Assembly: GCA_903921205.1 (NCBI GenBank)
Contig: CAIXPF010000062.1
Span: 1-55,595 of the forward strand
Length of the DNA stretch: 55,595 nucleotides
Source: an uncultured Acidimicrobiia bacterium
Lineage (GTDB): Bacteria > Actinomycetota > Acidimicrobiia > Acidimicrobiales > CAIXPF01
Direction: 5' to 3'
Both the position numbers and the translations under genes were made by a program. The notes under the pieces are model-generated. The model saw nothing but the letters and a program-made list of their open reading frames with translations, did not search any database and was not told where the DNA came from. Positions 18,283 to 26,383 of the stretch are shown here, piece by piece (positions within the stretch are counted from its first letter, which is position 1; every line of letters starts with the position of its first letter).

Positions 18283-20039
18283 CGTCGACGGGCGAAGCGG
18301 CGCGCAGCCGGCGCTCCGATCACCGGCGGCGGGTCCAGGCCCTGGTCCGGCCGCACCGTTGGCGGGTCGCTGCGCTGGCGGCGGCGTCCTACGTCGGCGG
18401 CACCTCCGAAGCGGTGTTCCTGCTGCTGGCCGCACGTCTCGCGCTCGCGGTCACCCGCGACGAGCCGCGTCTCGGGCTGTGGGGGGCTGCGAGCATCGGG
18501 ATCGGTGGGGCCATCGCCCTGGCCGCAGGGTTGTTGCTGCTCCGCCTCGTGGCGAACGCCGCGGTCGTCACGCTCTCCACCGGCTTGGCACAAGCCGTGC
18601 TGACCACGACCCGCGGACGGCTGTCGGCCGCCTACCTGAACGCCTCGTGGTCGCTGCAGCAGAACGAACCGTCGGGAAGCCTGCAGACCCTGAGCAGCTA
18701 CGCCGACGGGGCGGTCCGTGTCGTCAACGCCTTCTCGGCGTCGATCACCGCAGGCCTCAGCCTGCTGTCCCTGCTGGTCGTCGCCACCTCGGTCGATCCC
18801 CTCGCCACCCTGGTCATCGTCACCACGCTGGGGCTTCTCGGCCGGCTCATGACCCCGTTGCGGACCCGCATCCGACGCCGGTCGACCTCCGACACCCGCG
18901 CCAACACCACGTTCAACGAGACGCTGTCGGAGTTGAGCACCCTGGGACTCGAGATGCAGACGTTCGGGGTACGCGATCGGTTCGTCCGCCGGATCGACGC
19001 GTTGAGCGGCCGGCACGCCGCCGCCGCCCGCCGCACCAGCGCCATGCAGGGCATGCTCACCCCGGTGTACACGACCCTGGCGTACGGCGGGGTCCTCGGG
19101 GGACTGGCCGTGTTCGCGGCCACCGGCGCCGGCAAGATCAGCGCCATCGGGCCGGTCATGCTCCTGCTGCTGCGATCGCTCGCCTACGGGCAGCAACTGC
19201 AGACCAGCGCCGGTTCGCTGATGGCGTTCCTGCCCCCGTTGGAACGGGTGCAGGATGCGATCGCCCGCTACGACGCCGCTCGTGCGTCCGACGGGGACAC
19301 CGTCGTCGAACGCATCGGGGCCATCGAGGCCCGGGAGGTGTCCTACGCCTACCCCGACGGGCGCACCGTGCTCGCCGACGTGTCCTTCCGGCTCCGTGCG
19401 GGCGAGGTGGTCGGCATCATCGGCCCGTCCGGATCGGGCAAGTCGACCCTGGTGCAACTGCTGTTGGGGTTGCGGGAGCCGTCAACCGGCGAGATCACCG
19501 TCGACGGGATCGCTCTGCAGGACGTCAACCGCGGCGCGTGGTCCGCCCGGGTGGCGTTCGTGGCGCAGGAACCCCGGCTGATCACCGGCACGGTGGCGGA
19601 CAACATCCGCTTCTTCCGCGACGACATCGGCGACGAGGCGCTGGTCCGTGCCGCAAACCTGGCGAACCTGCAGGCCGACATCGCCCGGATGCCCGACGGG
19701 TTCGCGTCGTTCCTGGGCGAGCGGGGCACGAACCTCTCCGGCGGACAGCGCCAACGGCTGTCGATCGCACGGGCACTCGCCGGGTCGCCGCAGGCACTGT
19801 TCCTCGACGAGCCGACCTCGGCGCTCGACGCCCACAGCGAGGCCCTCATCCGCTCGACGCTGCACGATCTGCGGGGCAAGGTCCTGACCGTGGTGATCGC
19901 CCACCGCATGTCGACCCTCGAGGTCTGCGACCGGATCCTAGTCGTCGAATCGGGCCGGCTCACCGCCATCGGCACCCCGGCCGATGTCGCTGCGTCGAGC
20001 GCCTTCTACCGGCACGCCCTCGACGTCGCCCACGGCTGA
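18279..20039 (+). CDS. ABC exporter/flippase, fused membrane and ATPase domains (MsbA/PglK-like)
   Basis: A 586-residue half-transporter. The N-terminal half has six predicted membrane helices; the C-terminal ATPase has Walker A GPSGSGKST (Lys388), signature LSGGQRQRLS (from 486), Walker B LFLDEPTSALD (Asp510, Glu511) and the H-loop IAHRMST (His542). Fused single-subunit exporters of this type include lipid-linked oligosaccharide flippases such as PglK. Directly coupled to the polymerase-like gene and at the end of a polysaccharide locus with a PglCDEF-type pathway, it is a good candidate for flipping the undecaprenyl-linked glycan. Another possible substrate cannot be excluded from sequence. 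Confidence 0.9.
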   Translation: MTSTGEAARSRRSDHRRRVQALVRPHRWRVAALAAASYVGGTSEAVFLLLAARLALAVTRDEPRLGLWGAASIGIGGAIALAAGLLLLRLVANAAVVTLSTGLAQAVLTTTRGRLSAAYLNASWSLQQNEPSGSLQTLSSYADGAVRVVNAFSASITAGLSLLSLLVVATSVDPLATLVIVTTLGLLGRLMTPLRTRIRRRSTSDTRANTTFNETLSELSTLGLEMQTFGVRDRFVRRIDALSGRHAAAARRTSAMQGMLTPVYTTLAYGGVLGGLAVFAATGAGKISAIGPVMLLLLRSLAYGQQLQTSAGSLMAFLPPLERVQDAIARYDAARASDGDTVVERIGAIEAREVSYAYPDGRTVLADVSFRLRAGEVVGIIGPSGSGKSTLVQLLLGLREPSTGEITVDGIALQDVNRGAWSARVAFVAQEPRLITGTVADNIRFFRDDIGDEALVRAANLANLQADIARMPDGFASFLGERGTNLSGGQRQRLSIARALAGSPQALFLDEPTSALDAHSEALIRSTLHDLRGKVLTVVIAHRMSTLEVCDRILVVESGRLTAIGTPADVAASSAFYRHALDVAHG

Positions 20040-20136
20040 GACCCGTCGGGACCCGGCCCCGACACGCTACGGGCGATACTGGGGGCAGTTGCGTCGCGTC
20101 CTCGCCGGCGCCCGGGGCCGGGGAGCGGAACATCCG

Positions 20137-21081
20137 ATGCGGTACGACTACACGTCGATGGGCTTCTACACCTTCGACTGCCTGGGCTGGCCCTTCACCG
20201 GGGTCCCCGAGGGCGGGGGCTGCAACTTTCTCGACGAGTTCACCCTGGCCGTTTCCGGCGCGGCCGGCGGCGCCGCCATCGCCACCGCCAAGATGGGGTT
20301 GCGCACCCTGGCCATCGGCGGCGTCGGCACCGACCTGATGGGCGACTGGGTCCTGCAGCGACTGGCGCACTTCGGGGTCGACACCGCCGGCATGCAGCAA
20401 CAGAACGGCTGGAAGACCTCGTCGTCGATCGTCACCACCCGGGCCGACGGCACCCGGCCGGCGCTGCACCGCCGTGGTGCCACCGCCGACTTCTTCGTCG
20501 ACGACGCCCTGCTCGACGCGGCCGTCGACGCCACCGTGGTGCACGCCGGCGGGGTCGGGCTGATGGACGCCATGGACGGCGGCCGCACCGCCGAGGTGCT
20601 GCGCGCCGCGCAGGCCAACGGTGCCGTGACCACCGTGGACATCTTCGCCGGCTCGACCGAGGATCTCCCGGCGGTGGCCCGGGTGCTGCCCCACACCGAT
20701 TACTTCATGCCCTCCATCGAGGAGGCCGAGGCGCTCAGCGGGCTGACCGACCGTGCCGACATGGCGGCGTTCTTCCTCGACCAGGGTGCCCGCTGCTGCG
20801 TGTTCACCCTCGGCGACCAGGGCGCCTACTACCACCACGGCGACGGCACGGTGTTCCACCTGCCGGCGTTCGATGTGGACGTGCGCTGTACGTGCGGCTG
20901 CGGCGACGCCTTCAACGCCGGGTTCGCCGTGGCGCTCTGCCACGGGTTCGACCCCGAGACCACGGTGCGCTTCGCCCAGGCCACCTCGGCGCTCAACGCC
21001 ACCGGCCTGGGCTCGCAGGCCGGGGTCGAGTCCTTCGAGCACACCCTGGCGTTCATGGAACGCTCGCAGACGAGGTCGTGA
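20137..21081 (+). CDS. PfkB family carbohydrate kinase
   Basis: About 314 residues of the ribokinase fold. It has the N-terminal GGCNFLDEFTLAVSGAAGGAAIATAKMG block, GGVGTDLMGDWVLQRL, PSIEEAEALSG, FTLGDQGAYYH and the anion-hole motif GCGDAFNAGFAVAL with catalytic Asp257. The usual DTTGAGD is replaced by Cys251-Thr-Cys-Gly-Cys-Gly-Asp, so the first Asp is lost and three cysteines are introduced. ATG 20137 was chosen because the fold starts there and GGGGAG precedes it by 11 nt. It lies downstream of the flippase but outside a tight operon, so the substrate sugar is unknown. Confidence 0.85.
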   Translation: MRYDYTSMGFYTFDCLGWPFTGVPEGGGCNFLDEFTLAVSGAAGGAAIATAKMGLRTLAIGGVGTDLMGDWVLQRLAHFGVDTAGMQQQNGWKTSSSIVTTRADGTRPALHRRGATADFFVDDALLDAAVDATVVHAGGVGLMDAMDGGRTAEVLRAAQANGAVTTVDIFAGSTEDLPAVARVLPHTDYFMPSIEEAEALSGLTDRADMAAFFLDQGARCCVFTLGDQGAYYHHGDGTVFHLPAFDVDVRCTCGCGDAFNAGFAVALCHGFDPETTVRFAQATSALNATGLGSQAGVESFEHTLAFMERSQTRS

Positions 21082-21107
21082 CCCGGTCGACCCGGTCGAC
21101 CCGGTCG
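21081..21107. repeat. 9-bp tandem repeat ACCCGGTCG x3
   Basis: Three exact copies directly after the kinase stop, in the 50-bp gap before the convergent lipoprotein gene. Much of the gap is this repeat. Confidence 0.8.
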
Positions 21108-21131
21108 ACCTGAGCGACCGCGGCCGACCGG

Positions 21132-21488
21132 TCAGCCGACCCGGGCCTCGGAGACCTTGCCGGCGGTGATCTTCAGGCCGATGCGGGTCTCCACGAAGTC
21201 CATCGTCGCCGGGAAGTCCTGACCGTCACGGCCGATCACCCGCCAGGTGTAGCCGGCCTTGTCGATCTTGGCGGTGGCGTCGGCCTCGGCCAGGCCGATC
21301 ACCGAGACGGCGACCTCGGTCGGGGTGGCCTTGCCGGACACCGCACCACCGCTCGCTGCGCCGCCCGTCGTCGCCGATCCTCCCTCGACCGAAGCGGGGG
21401 CGGTGGACTCCGCCTCGCTGCCACAGGCGGCGAGGGCGAACACGCTCGCAGCAGCAACGACGACGGACAACGACAGACGGCGGATCAT
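21132..21488 (-). CDS. Small lipoprotein with a peptidase-inhibitor I78/potato-inhibitor-I-like domain
   Basis: A 118-residue exported lipoprotein: signal peptide with lipobox LAAC (Cys21), a Ser/Gly/Ala linker, then a compact domain with VIGLAEADATAKIDKAGYTWRV, RDGQDFPATMDFVETRIGLKI and GKVSE. The T-x-D-x4-R-x7-G-x-V pattern matches the I78 and potato-inhibitor-I-like fold, in which the loop before Met-Asp docks into serine proteases. Function as a protease inhibitor is inferred from that pattern only. The ATG lies 6 nt after a minus-strand TAGGCT box, a leaderless start. Confidence 0.7.
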   Translation of the reverse strand: MIRRLSLSVVVAAASVFALAACGSEAESTAPASVEGGSATTGGAASGGAVSGKATPTEVAVSVIGLAEADATAKIDKAGYTWRVIGRDGQDFPATMDFVETRIGLKITAGKVSEARVG

Positions 21489-21494
21489 CCGACC

Positions 21495-21500
21495 AGCCTA
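21495..21500 (-). promoter_or_regulatory. Leaderless -10 box TAGGCT for the I78-like lipoprotein
   Basis: TAGGCT on the minus strand with a 6-nt gap to the ATG at 21488. Confidence 0.5.
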
Positions 21501-21573
21501 CGGGCCACCCGGCGATCCGACACCGCGCCTCGCCGGGCCACGAGCCGGGCGCGCCCGGCCGGCAGCACCGCCC

Positions 21574-21599
21574 GAGCGGGACGAGCGGGACGAGCGGGG
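21574..21599. repeat. 9-bp tandem repeat GAGCGGGAC (about three copies)
   Basis: Copies at 21574-21582 and 21583-21591 followed by GAGCGGGG. It lies between divergent lipoprotein and PASTA genes and may be part of their regulatory region. Confidence 0.7.
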
Positions 21600-21742
21600 C
21601 CATCCCGCGCAGCCAGGATGCGCGCCGGTATGGTGACGGCGCTCGTCGGGCACCGAGCGGGACAGGACCACGAACACGATCCGGTGCCGCGCCGGCGCAA
21701 CGTCGCGAACGACCGCTGCCCGACCCACGAAAGGACCCGCCC

Positions 21743-22684
21743 ATGACCGCAGTTCCGCCCAACGGCCCTGATCCGACCACGGTCGTGCCGACCACCGGCC
21801 GGATCGCCCAGCCCGCCGGTTCTGCGCCGGTGGCGCTGGTCCCCCAGTTCGTCGGCCAGCGCGTCGAGGCCGCCGCCGACACCGCCCGGCTCGCCGGATG
21901 GACGCTGGTGCCCGAGTTCGTCGAGCCCACCATGGCCGAGCAGCCCGAGGGCCTGGTGGTGGCCCAGAAGCCGGCCGCCGGCCATGCCGTCACCGCCGGT
22001 TCGGTCCTTGCGGTGTCCGTGGTCCGCCGCCGAGCGTGGATGGACAAGAACGGTCGCAGCCTCTTCCTGGGCCTCGCCGTGGTGTTCGCCGTGCTCGCCG
22101 TGGCCTTCGCCGTGCTGTGGAGCAGCGCCGGCAGCTCCAGCACCGCCGACATCGACACGTTGCAGGCCGAGAACGCTGCACTGAAGGCCGAGAACGCCAC
22201 GCTCAAGGACCAGGTCGCCGCAGCGGCCGGCGCCGACGGCGAGTTGGTCAAGACCCTGCAGAAGCAGGTCACCGACCTCACCGCCAAGCTGACCGCAGCC
22301 GAGGCCGCCGCGGCCAAGGCCCAGGCCGATCTCGCCAAGGCCCAGGCGGACCTGACGAAGGCCCAGGCCGACCTCGCCAAATCGCAGGCTGACCTGGCCA
22401 AGGCCCAGGCCGATCTCGACGCCGCGCTCAAGGAGGTCGCCACCCTGCGGGCCCAGATCGGTGGCATCCAGCAGTCGGTGACCCCGATGCCGAGCTACGT
22501 CGGCCAGCAGCAGGTTGCGGTCGAGGACTTCGCCAAGGCCAAGAAGCTGCAGCTGGTGATCGAGAAGGTGACGACCAGCTCCTCGCCCGCTGCGGTCGGC
22601 ACGGTCCTGGCGCAGCAGCCGAAGGCCGGCATCCCACTGGTCGAGGGCTCGGCGATCTGGATCCAGGTCTACGCCCCCAAGTAG
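21743..22684 (+). CDS. Membrane protein with two PASTA-like domains and a coiled coil
   Basis: A 313-residue protein. Residues 33-96 form a PASTA-like unit (VALVPQFVGQRVEAAADTAR, EQPEGLVVAQKPAAG), then one membrane helix near 104-128, then an Ala/Lys/Glu/Gln coiled coil near 135-240 with six-to-seven-residue repeats AQADLAK, and a second PASTA-like unit near 250-313 (PMPSYVGQQQVAVEDFAKAK, VLAQQPKAG). PASTA domains bind peptidoglycan fragments; having one on each side of the membrane would be unusual and needs checking of topology. The ATG follows the ribosome site GAAAGGA. Confidence 0.7.
   Translation: MTAVPPNGPDPTTVVPTTGRIAQPAGSAPVALVPQFVGQRVEAAADTARLAGWTLVPEFVEPTMAEQPEGLVVAQKPAAGHAVTAGSVLAVSVVRRRAWMDKNGRSLFLGLAVVFAVLAVAFAVLWSSAGSSSTADIDTLQAENAALKAENATLKDQVAAAAGADGELVKTLQKQVTDLTAKLTAAEAAAAKAQADLAKAQADLTKAQADLAKSQADLAKAQADLDAALKEVATLRAQIGGIQQSVTPMPSYVGQQQVAVEDFAKAKKLQLVIEKVTTSSSPAAVGTVLAQQPKAGIPLVEGSAIWIQVYAPK
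22316..22420 (+). repeat. 21-bp repeats encoding AQADLAK heptads
   Basis: Five near-identical units such as AAGGCCCAGGCCGATCTCGCC (shortened here to AAGGCCCAGGCCGATCTC) inside the PASTA/coiled-coil gene. They code for the coiled-coil heptads and could expand or contract. Confidence 0.75.
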
Positions 22685-22729
22685 CGACGGTGCCGACCGG
22701 CACACCCCCGAGCCGGCCACACCGACTGG

Positions 22730-22735
22730 TACGGT
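22730..22735 (+). promoter_or_regulatory. Leaderless -10 box TACGGT
   Basis: TACGGT with a 7-nt gap to the GTG start at 22743 of the hydrolase; marks it as separately transcribed from the upstream PASTA gene. Confidence 0.6.
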
Positions 22736-22742
22736 TCGGCGC

Positions 22743-23444
22743 GTGACCACCTTCGTGCTCGTCCACGGTGCCTGGAGCGGTGCGCACGGGTTCCGCCACG
22801 TGCGCCGGCTCCTCTCCGCGGCCGGCCACGAGGTGTTCACCCCGAGCCTGACCGGGATCGGTGAGCGGTCCCATCTCACCAGCCCCGCGATCGACCTGAG
22901 CACGCATGTCGCCGACGTGGTCAACTGCCTGCTCTACGAGGACCTCACCGACATCGTGCTGGTCGGCTTCTCCTACGGCGGGTTCGTGGTCAGCGCGGCG
23001 TTGGAGCGGGTGGCGGAACGGGTTCGCCACCTGGTCTACCTCGACGCCTTCGTGCCCGCCGACGGCGACTCGGTGGTCTCGCTGACCGGCATGGCGCTCG
23101 GCGACCCGGTCGGGCCCGAGGCCGTCTGGCTGGTCCCGCCGATCCCCCGGGAGTTCGACGACCCGGCCGAGGCGGCGTTCTCACAGCCCCGCCGCACCGG
23201 CCACCCGGTGCGCTGCTTCACCGAGACGGTCCGGCTGGCCCGACCGGTGGAGGCCTACGACGTCGCTCTGACCTACATCAAGGCCACCGGTGAACCACGT
23301 CCGGCGTCGGGCGGACCGTTCTGGACGGCGGCCGACCATGCCCGCACGTCGGGCCGCTGGGGCTACCACGAGATCGACACGAACCACATGATCGCCAACA
23401 ACCGTCCCGCGGAGCTCGCCGAGCTGCTGCTGACGCTGGCCTGA
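22743..23444 (+). CDS. Alpha/beta hydrolase (EstC/salicylate-esterase-like)
   Basis: A 233-residue hydrolase. It starts TTFVLVHGAWSGAHGFRHV (oxyanion HGAW), has the nucleophile elbow GFSYGGFV, LTGIGERSHL and a catalytic His in YHEIDTNHMIANNRP. The HGAWSGAH opening and TGIGERSHL are characteristic of the small esterase/methyl-salicylate-esterase-like group found across actinobacteria. The GTG start is fixed by the leaderless -10 box 7 nt upstream. Substrate unknown. Confidence 0.88.
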   Translation: MTTFVLVHGAWSGAHGFRHVRRLLSAAGHEVFTPSLTGIGERSHLTSPAIDLSTHVADVVNCLLYEDLTDIVLVGFSYGGFVVSAALERVAERVRHLVYLDAFVPADGDSVVSLTGMALGDPVGPEAVWLVPPIPREFDDPAEAAFSQPRRTGHPVRCFTETVRLARPVEAYDVALTYIKATGEPRPASGGPFWTAADHARTSGRWGYHEIDTNHMIANNRPAELAELLLTLA

Positions 23445-23451
23445 GTGGCCG

Positions 23452-23482
23452 TGCCGGCTTCGACCGACCCGATGCCGGCACC
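23452..23482. terminator. Hairpin between convergent genes
   Basis: GTGCCGGC (23452-23459) pairs with GCCGGCAC (23475-23482), an 8-bp stem with a 15-nt loop between the hydrolase and DUF2231 genes. No T-run follows. Confidence 0.4.
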
Positions 23483-23500
23483 CGGTCCGGTCGCCGCCGC

Positions 23501-24073
23501 TCAGTCCCCGTCGTCGTCACCACCCCGCGACTCGCCGCTGGAGACGTCCGTACCGTGCCACACCGCCTTGGCGCCGGAGTGACCGGCATCGACGACCGCC
23601 ACCACCGAACCCACCGCTGCGGACACGGCGATCACCGACACCCCGATCGACACCCACCTGGGCACGGCGACCCCGCCGTTGCCGCCTCCCGACGCCACGG
23701 TACCGGCCGCGGCCGGCTCGGACGACGCAGCGGAACGGCGACGGCCGAACCAGTCCACGGCCACGAGGGCCACCGCCGCGGCGAGCAGCACCAACGCCAA
23801 CGCACGAGCCAGATCGCCGGCCTCGGCGTGGTCGTGCACCAACGCCCGGCTCGCCGCCACCGACTCCTCGAGCGCCTCGCCCGAACCGGCGGCCAGTACC
23901 GCGCCGACGGCCCCCGCCAGTGCCACGGCCACCACGATCGGGCCGTAGGAGCGGATCCAGCGCGGGCGCACCGCCAGCAGGACCACCCCGAGGGCCGCGA
24001 GCGGGACCAACACCACCGGGATGTGCACCAGCAGCGGGTGAGCAGGCAGCGAGAAGAGCTGATCGAGTTCCAT
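23501..24073 (-). CDS. DUF2231 family membrane protein
   Basis: A 190-residue protein with four predicted membrane helices. The N-terminus LFSLPAHPLLVHIPVVLVPLA is the family hallmark (Pro-His-Pro-Leu-Leu-Val-His), and a second conserved patch is AVLAAGSGEALEESVAASRALVHDHAEAG; histidines in such proteins are suspected haem or metal ligands. The tail is acidic (GGDDDGD). ATG 24073 after GAAGGA was chosen; an open frame runs further upstream but has no family match. Function is unknown. Confidence 0.8.
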   Translation of the reverse strand: MELDQLFSLPAHPLLVHIPVVLVPLAALGVVLLAVRPRWIRSYGPIVVAVALAGAVGAVLAAGSGEALEESVAASRALVHDHAEAGDLARALALVLLAAAVALVAVDWFGRRRSAASSEPAAAGTVASGGGNGGVAVPRWVSIGVSVIAVSAAVGSVVAVVDAGHSGAKAVWHGTDVSSGESRGGDDDGD

Positions 24074-24290
24074 GGCGTTGCCGTCCTTCGGCCGGGTGCG
24101 GGGCGGTTGGACCCTACCGACGCAGTTGGCGGGCCCCCACGCGGCGCAGGTAAGGATTCGGCAAAGCCACGGCTCCGGCGGGCCGGGATCGCGCCGAACC
24201 GGCCCGGACACCCGTCAACCCCGTCACACCTGTGACACACACCACACACGCCACACGCACCACACCCCACCAGCCCGACCGGAGTGCCCC

Positions 24291-25070
24291 ATGACCGCCG
24301 ACCACCGTGTCCTGATCGAACGCAACGGACCCGTCACCACCGTCGTCATCAACCGGCCGGAGGCCCGCAACGCCTGCACCGTGGACATGGTCCGTCAGCT
24401 GCACCGGGCCTTCACCGCGTTCGAGGCCGACCCGGACGCCCGCGTGGCCGTGTTGTACGGCGCCGGGGGCGCGTTCTGCTCGGGGGCGGACCTGCGCGAG
24501 ATCGAGGACGGCACCGCCATCGGCTTCTGCTGGGCCGGGCTCGACGAAGGCGTCACCCGCCGCTATCTCGACAAGCCGGTCATCGCAGCGGTGTCCGGCC
24601 CGGCCCTGGCTGCCGGGCTGGCGCTGGCGGTGTGGTGTGACCTGCGCGTCGCGGACCGCAACGCCACCTTCGGCGTGTCCTGCCGGCGTTTCGGCGGCCC
24701 GATGCCCAACGGGGCCACCGTGCGGCTGCCCCGCCTGATCGGCCAGAGCCATGCCCTCGACCTCATGCTGACCGGCCGCATCATCGACGCGACCGAGGCC
24801 CACCGGATCGGCCTGGTGAACCGTCTGGTCGACGGCGACGCCCGCCACGAGGCGGAGCAGCTGGCCCAGGACCTCGCCTCCATGCCCGCGGCGGCCATGT
24901 TGTCGGACCGCCGGTCGTTGCTGCGCCAGTGGAGCGTGCCCGAGGATGACGCCATCCGGTTCGAGGTCGAGAGCGGCAAAGCGGTGTTCGGCCTCGACTT
25001 CCGCAGCGGAGCCGCCCGCTTCGTCGCCGGCGAGGGTCGCCACGGCGAGGACCTGGACTGCCGCCCCTGA
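24291..25070 (+). CDS. Enoyl-CoA hydratase/isomerase family (crotonase-like) protein
   Basis: A 259-residue crotonase-fold protein: INRPEARNACTVDMV, oxyanion loop GGAFCSGADLREI, GPALAAGLALAVWCDLRVAD and LMLTGRIIDATEAHRIGLVNRLVD. In true hydratases a Glu follows FGxPE; here the region reads FGVSCRRFGGPMPNG, so the usual catalytic Glu is not seen and a different reaction (isomerase, hydrolase, or other CoA chemistry) is likely. ATG 24291 follows GGAG. Divergent from the DUF2231 gene, with a CA-rich 5' region at about 24230-24275. Confidence 0.88.
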   Translation: MTADHRVLIERNGPVTTVVINRPEARNACTVDMVRQLHRAFTAFEADPDARVAVLYGAGGAFCSGADLREIEDGTAIGFCWAGLDEGVTRRYLDKPVIAAVSGPALAAGLALAVWCDLRVADRNATFGVSCRRFGGPMPNGATVRLPRLIGQSHALDLMLTGRIIDATEAHRIGLVNRLVDGDARHEAEQLAQDLASMPAAAMLSDRRSLLRQWSVPEDDAIRFEVESGKAVFGLDFRSGAARFVAGEGRHGEDLDCRP

Positions 25071-25130
25071 CGCCCTGACGCCCTGACGCCCGGCCCGGAT
25101 CCACGCGGCCCGGACCCACGCGGCCCGGCA
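25066..25130. repeat. Short tandem duplications after the crotonase gene
   Basis: CCCTGACG occurs three times from 25066, followed by two copies of a GGCCCGGAYCCACGC unit. Likely slippage products in non-coding DNA. Confidence 0.6.
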
Positions 25131-25214
25131 TGTCCGCCGACGGCGACGACTGCGACGTTCTAGGCTGCCGCGGGCCGACGGCACCCGGCGGTCGGCAGTT
25201 CCGGGGGGAACACG

Positions 25215-26204
25215 ATGATCGAGGGCATGACCATCCTGGTGGGCACCGTCGGCAGCGGCGTCCACGTCAGCCGCGACGGCGGCGGCCGCTTCAAGCAGAT
25301 CTTCAAGCCCGTGCCCTTCGAGGGCAACGTCCGGGCCCTGCGGGTCGATCCGACCGATCCGGCCATCGTCTGGGCGGGCACCGACGCCGGGCTGTACCGC
25401 TCCCTCGACGGCGGCAGCCGTTGGGCGCCGGTGGCCTCCCCCGCCGACGGCCGGCAGATCTGGTCCGTGGCGATCGACCCCACCGACAACCGTTACGTGT
25501 ACGTCGGCACCCAGCCCGGCGGGTTCCGCTCGGCCGACGGCGGCGAGACCTGGGTGGAGATGGCCATCCCGGTGGTCGAGGAGTGCCTGGTCGGCAAGCC
25601 GCGCACCACCAACGTGGTCGTCGACCCCCGCGACCCTGCGGTGGTGTGGGCCGGCGCCGAGATCGACGGCGTGTTCCGCTCACCCGATCGTGGCGTGACC
25701 TGGACCCGCTGCACCGACCTCGGCCCGTCACCGCTCAACGGCGACGTGCACAGCGTGGCCATCCGACCCGAGGGCGACGGTTCCACCATCTTCGTCGGCG
25801 GCCCGTTCGGGTTGACCCGCTCCACCGACGAGGGCGAGAGCTGGCAACTGACCGAGCTGCCGGGTTTCCACGAGCGCAACGAGTTCGCCTACTGCCGCAT
25901 GGTGATGGTGAAGGCCGACGACCCGCAGACCGTCTTCGTCGGCACCGGCGACTCGATCCCCGGCGAGACCGGCGGCCTGCGCATCTCCCGTGACGGCGGG
26001 GCCACCTGGAAACTGGCGGACCTGCCCGAGGAGCCGAACTCGGTGGTGTACTGGATGGCCAACCATCCGGCCCGGCCCGAGGTGATCGCCTGCGCCAGCC
26101 TGTTCGGCCAACTGTTCTGGTCGACCGACAGCGGCGAGACCTGGGAGAAGTGCCGCCGCGGCTTCGGCGAGATCCGTTCGCTGGCCCTCGCACCCACGGT
26201 GTGA
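25215..26204 (+). CDS. Sortilin/BNR-repeat beta-propeller protein
   Basis: A 329-residue protein built from about seven Asp-box repeats of the SxDxGxTW type: SRDGGGRF, SLDGGSRW, SADGGETW, SPDRGVTW, STDEGESW, SRDGGATW and STDSGETW, spaced 40-50 residues with connecting VDPTDPAIVWAGTDAGLYR strands. That fits a seven-bladed propeller like VPS10/sortilin or glycosidase-like photosystem assembly factors. No signal peptide. No catalytic residues can be assigned; binding or scaffolding is most likely. GGGGGGAA precedes the ATG. Confidence 0.85.
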   Translation: MIEGMTILVGTVGSGVHVSRDGGGRFKQIFKPVPFEGNVRALRVDPTDPAIVWAGTDAGLYRSLDGGSRWAPVASPADGRQIWSVAIDPTDNRYVYVGTQPGGFRSADGGETWVEMAIPVVEECLVGKPRTTNVVVDPRDPAVVWAGAEIDGVFRSPDRGVTWTRCTDLGPSPLNGDVHSVAIRPEGDGSTIFVGGPFGLTRSTDEGESWQLTELPGFHERNEFAYCRMVMVKADDPQTVFVGTGDSIPGETGGLRISRDGGATWKLADLPEEPNSVVYWMANHPARPEVIACASLFGQLFWSTDSGETWEKCRRGFGEIRSLALAPTV

Positions 26205-26373
26205 TGGCCGGCGGGATCGGGGGTCGCACCGCCATCGGGGCTGCGCTCGACGACGCCGGATTGGGCCCCGGCGATCTCGACGGCCTGGTGGTCAGCTTCG
26301 GTTCGCCCGGAGGTGTCGACGCCGACACCCTGGCCTTCGCCCTGGGCCGCCGCAGCACGGGCCGGGCCGCAAG
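26204..26373 (+). pseudogene. Truncated thiolase/lipid-transfer protein remnant
   Basis: Right after the propeller stop (TGATG overlap) a frame reads MAGGIGGRTAIGAALDDAG, then LGPGDLDGLVVSFGSPGGVD and ADTLAFALGRR. This matches the N-terminal region of SCP2-type thiolases, in which AALxDAGLxPxDVDGL is typical; compare AAIAAARDAGVAATDIDGL in the intact thiolase-like gene at 36465. The similarity stops near 26373 and the frame then runs through the antisense of the TetR gene. A deletion has probably removed the rest of the gene. End coordinate is approximate. Confidence 0.55.
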
Positions 26374-26383
26374 GGTTTCCCGG

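Noticed and set aside
20045-20063. Possible terminator after the ABC exporter (GTCGGG/CCCGAC)
   Set aside because: Only a 6-bp stem, common by chance at this GC content.
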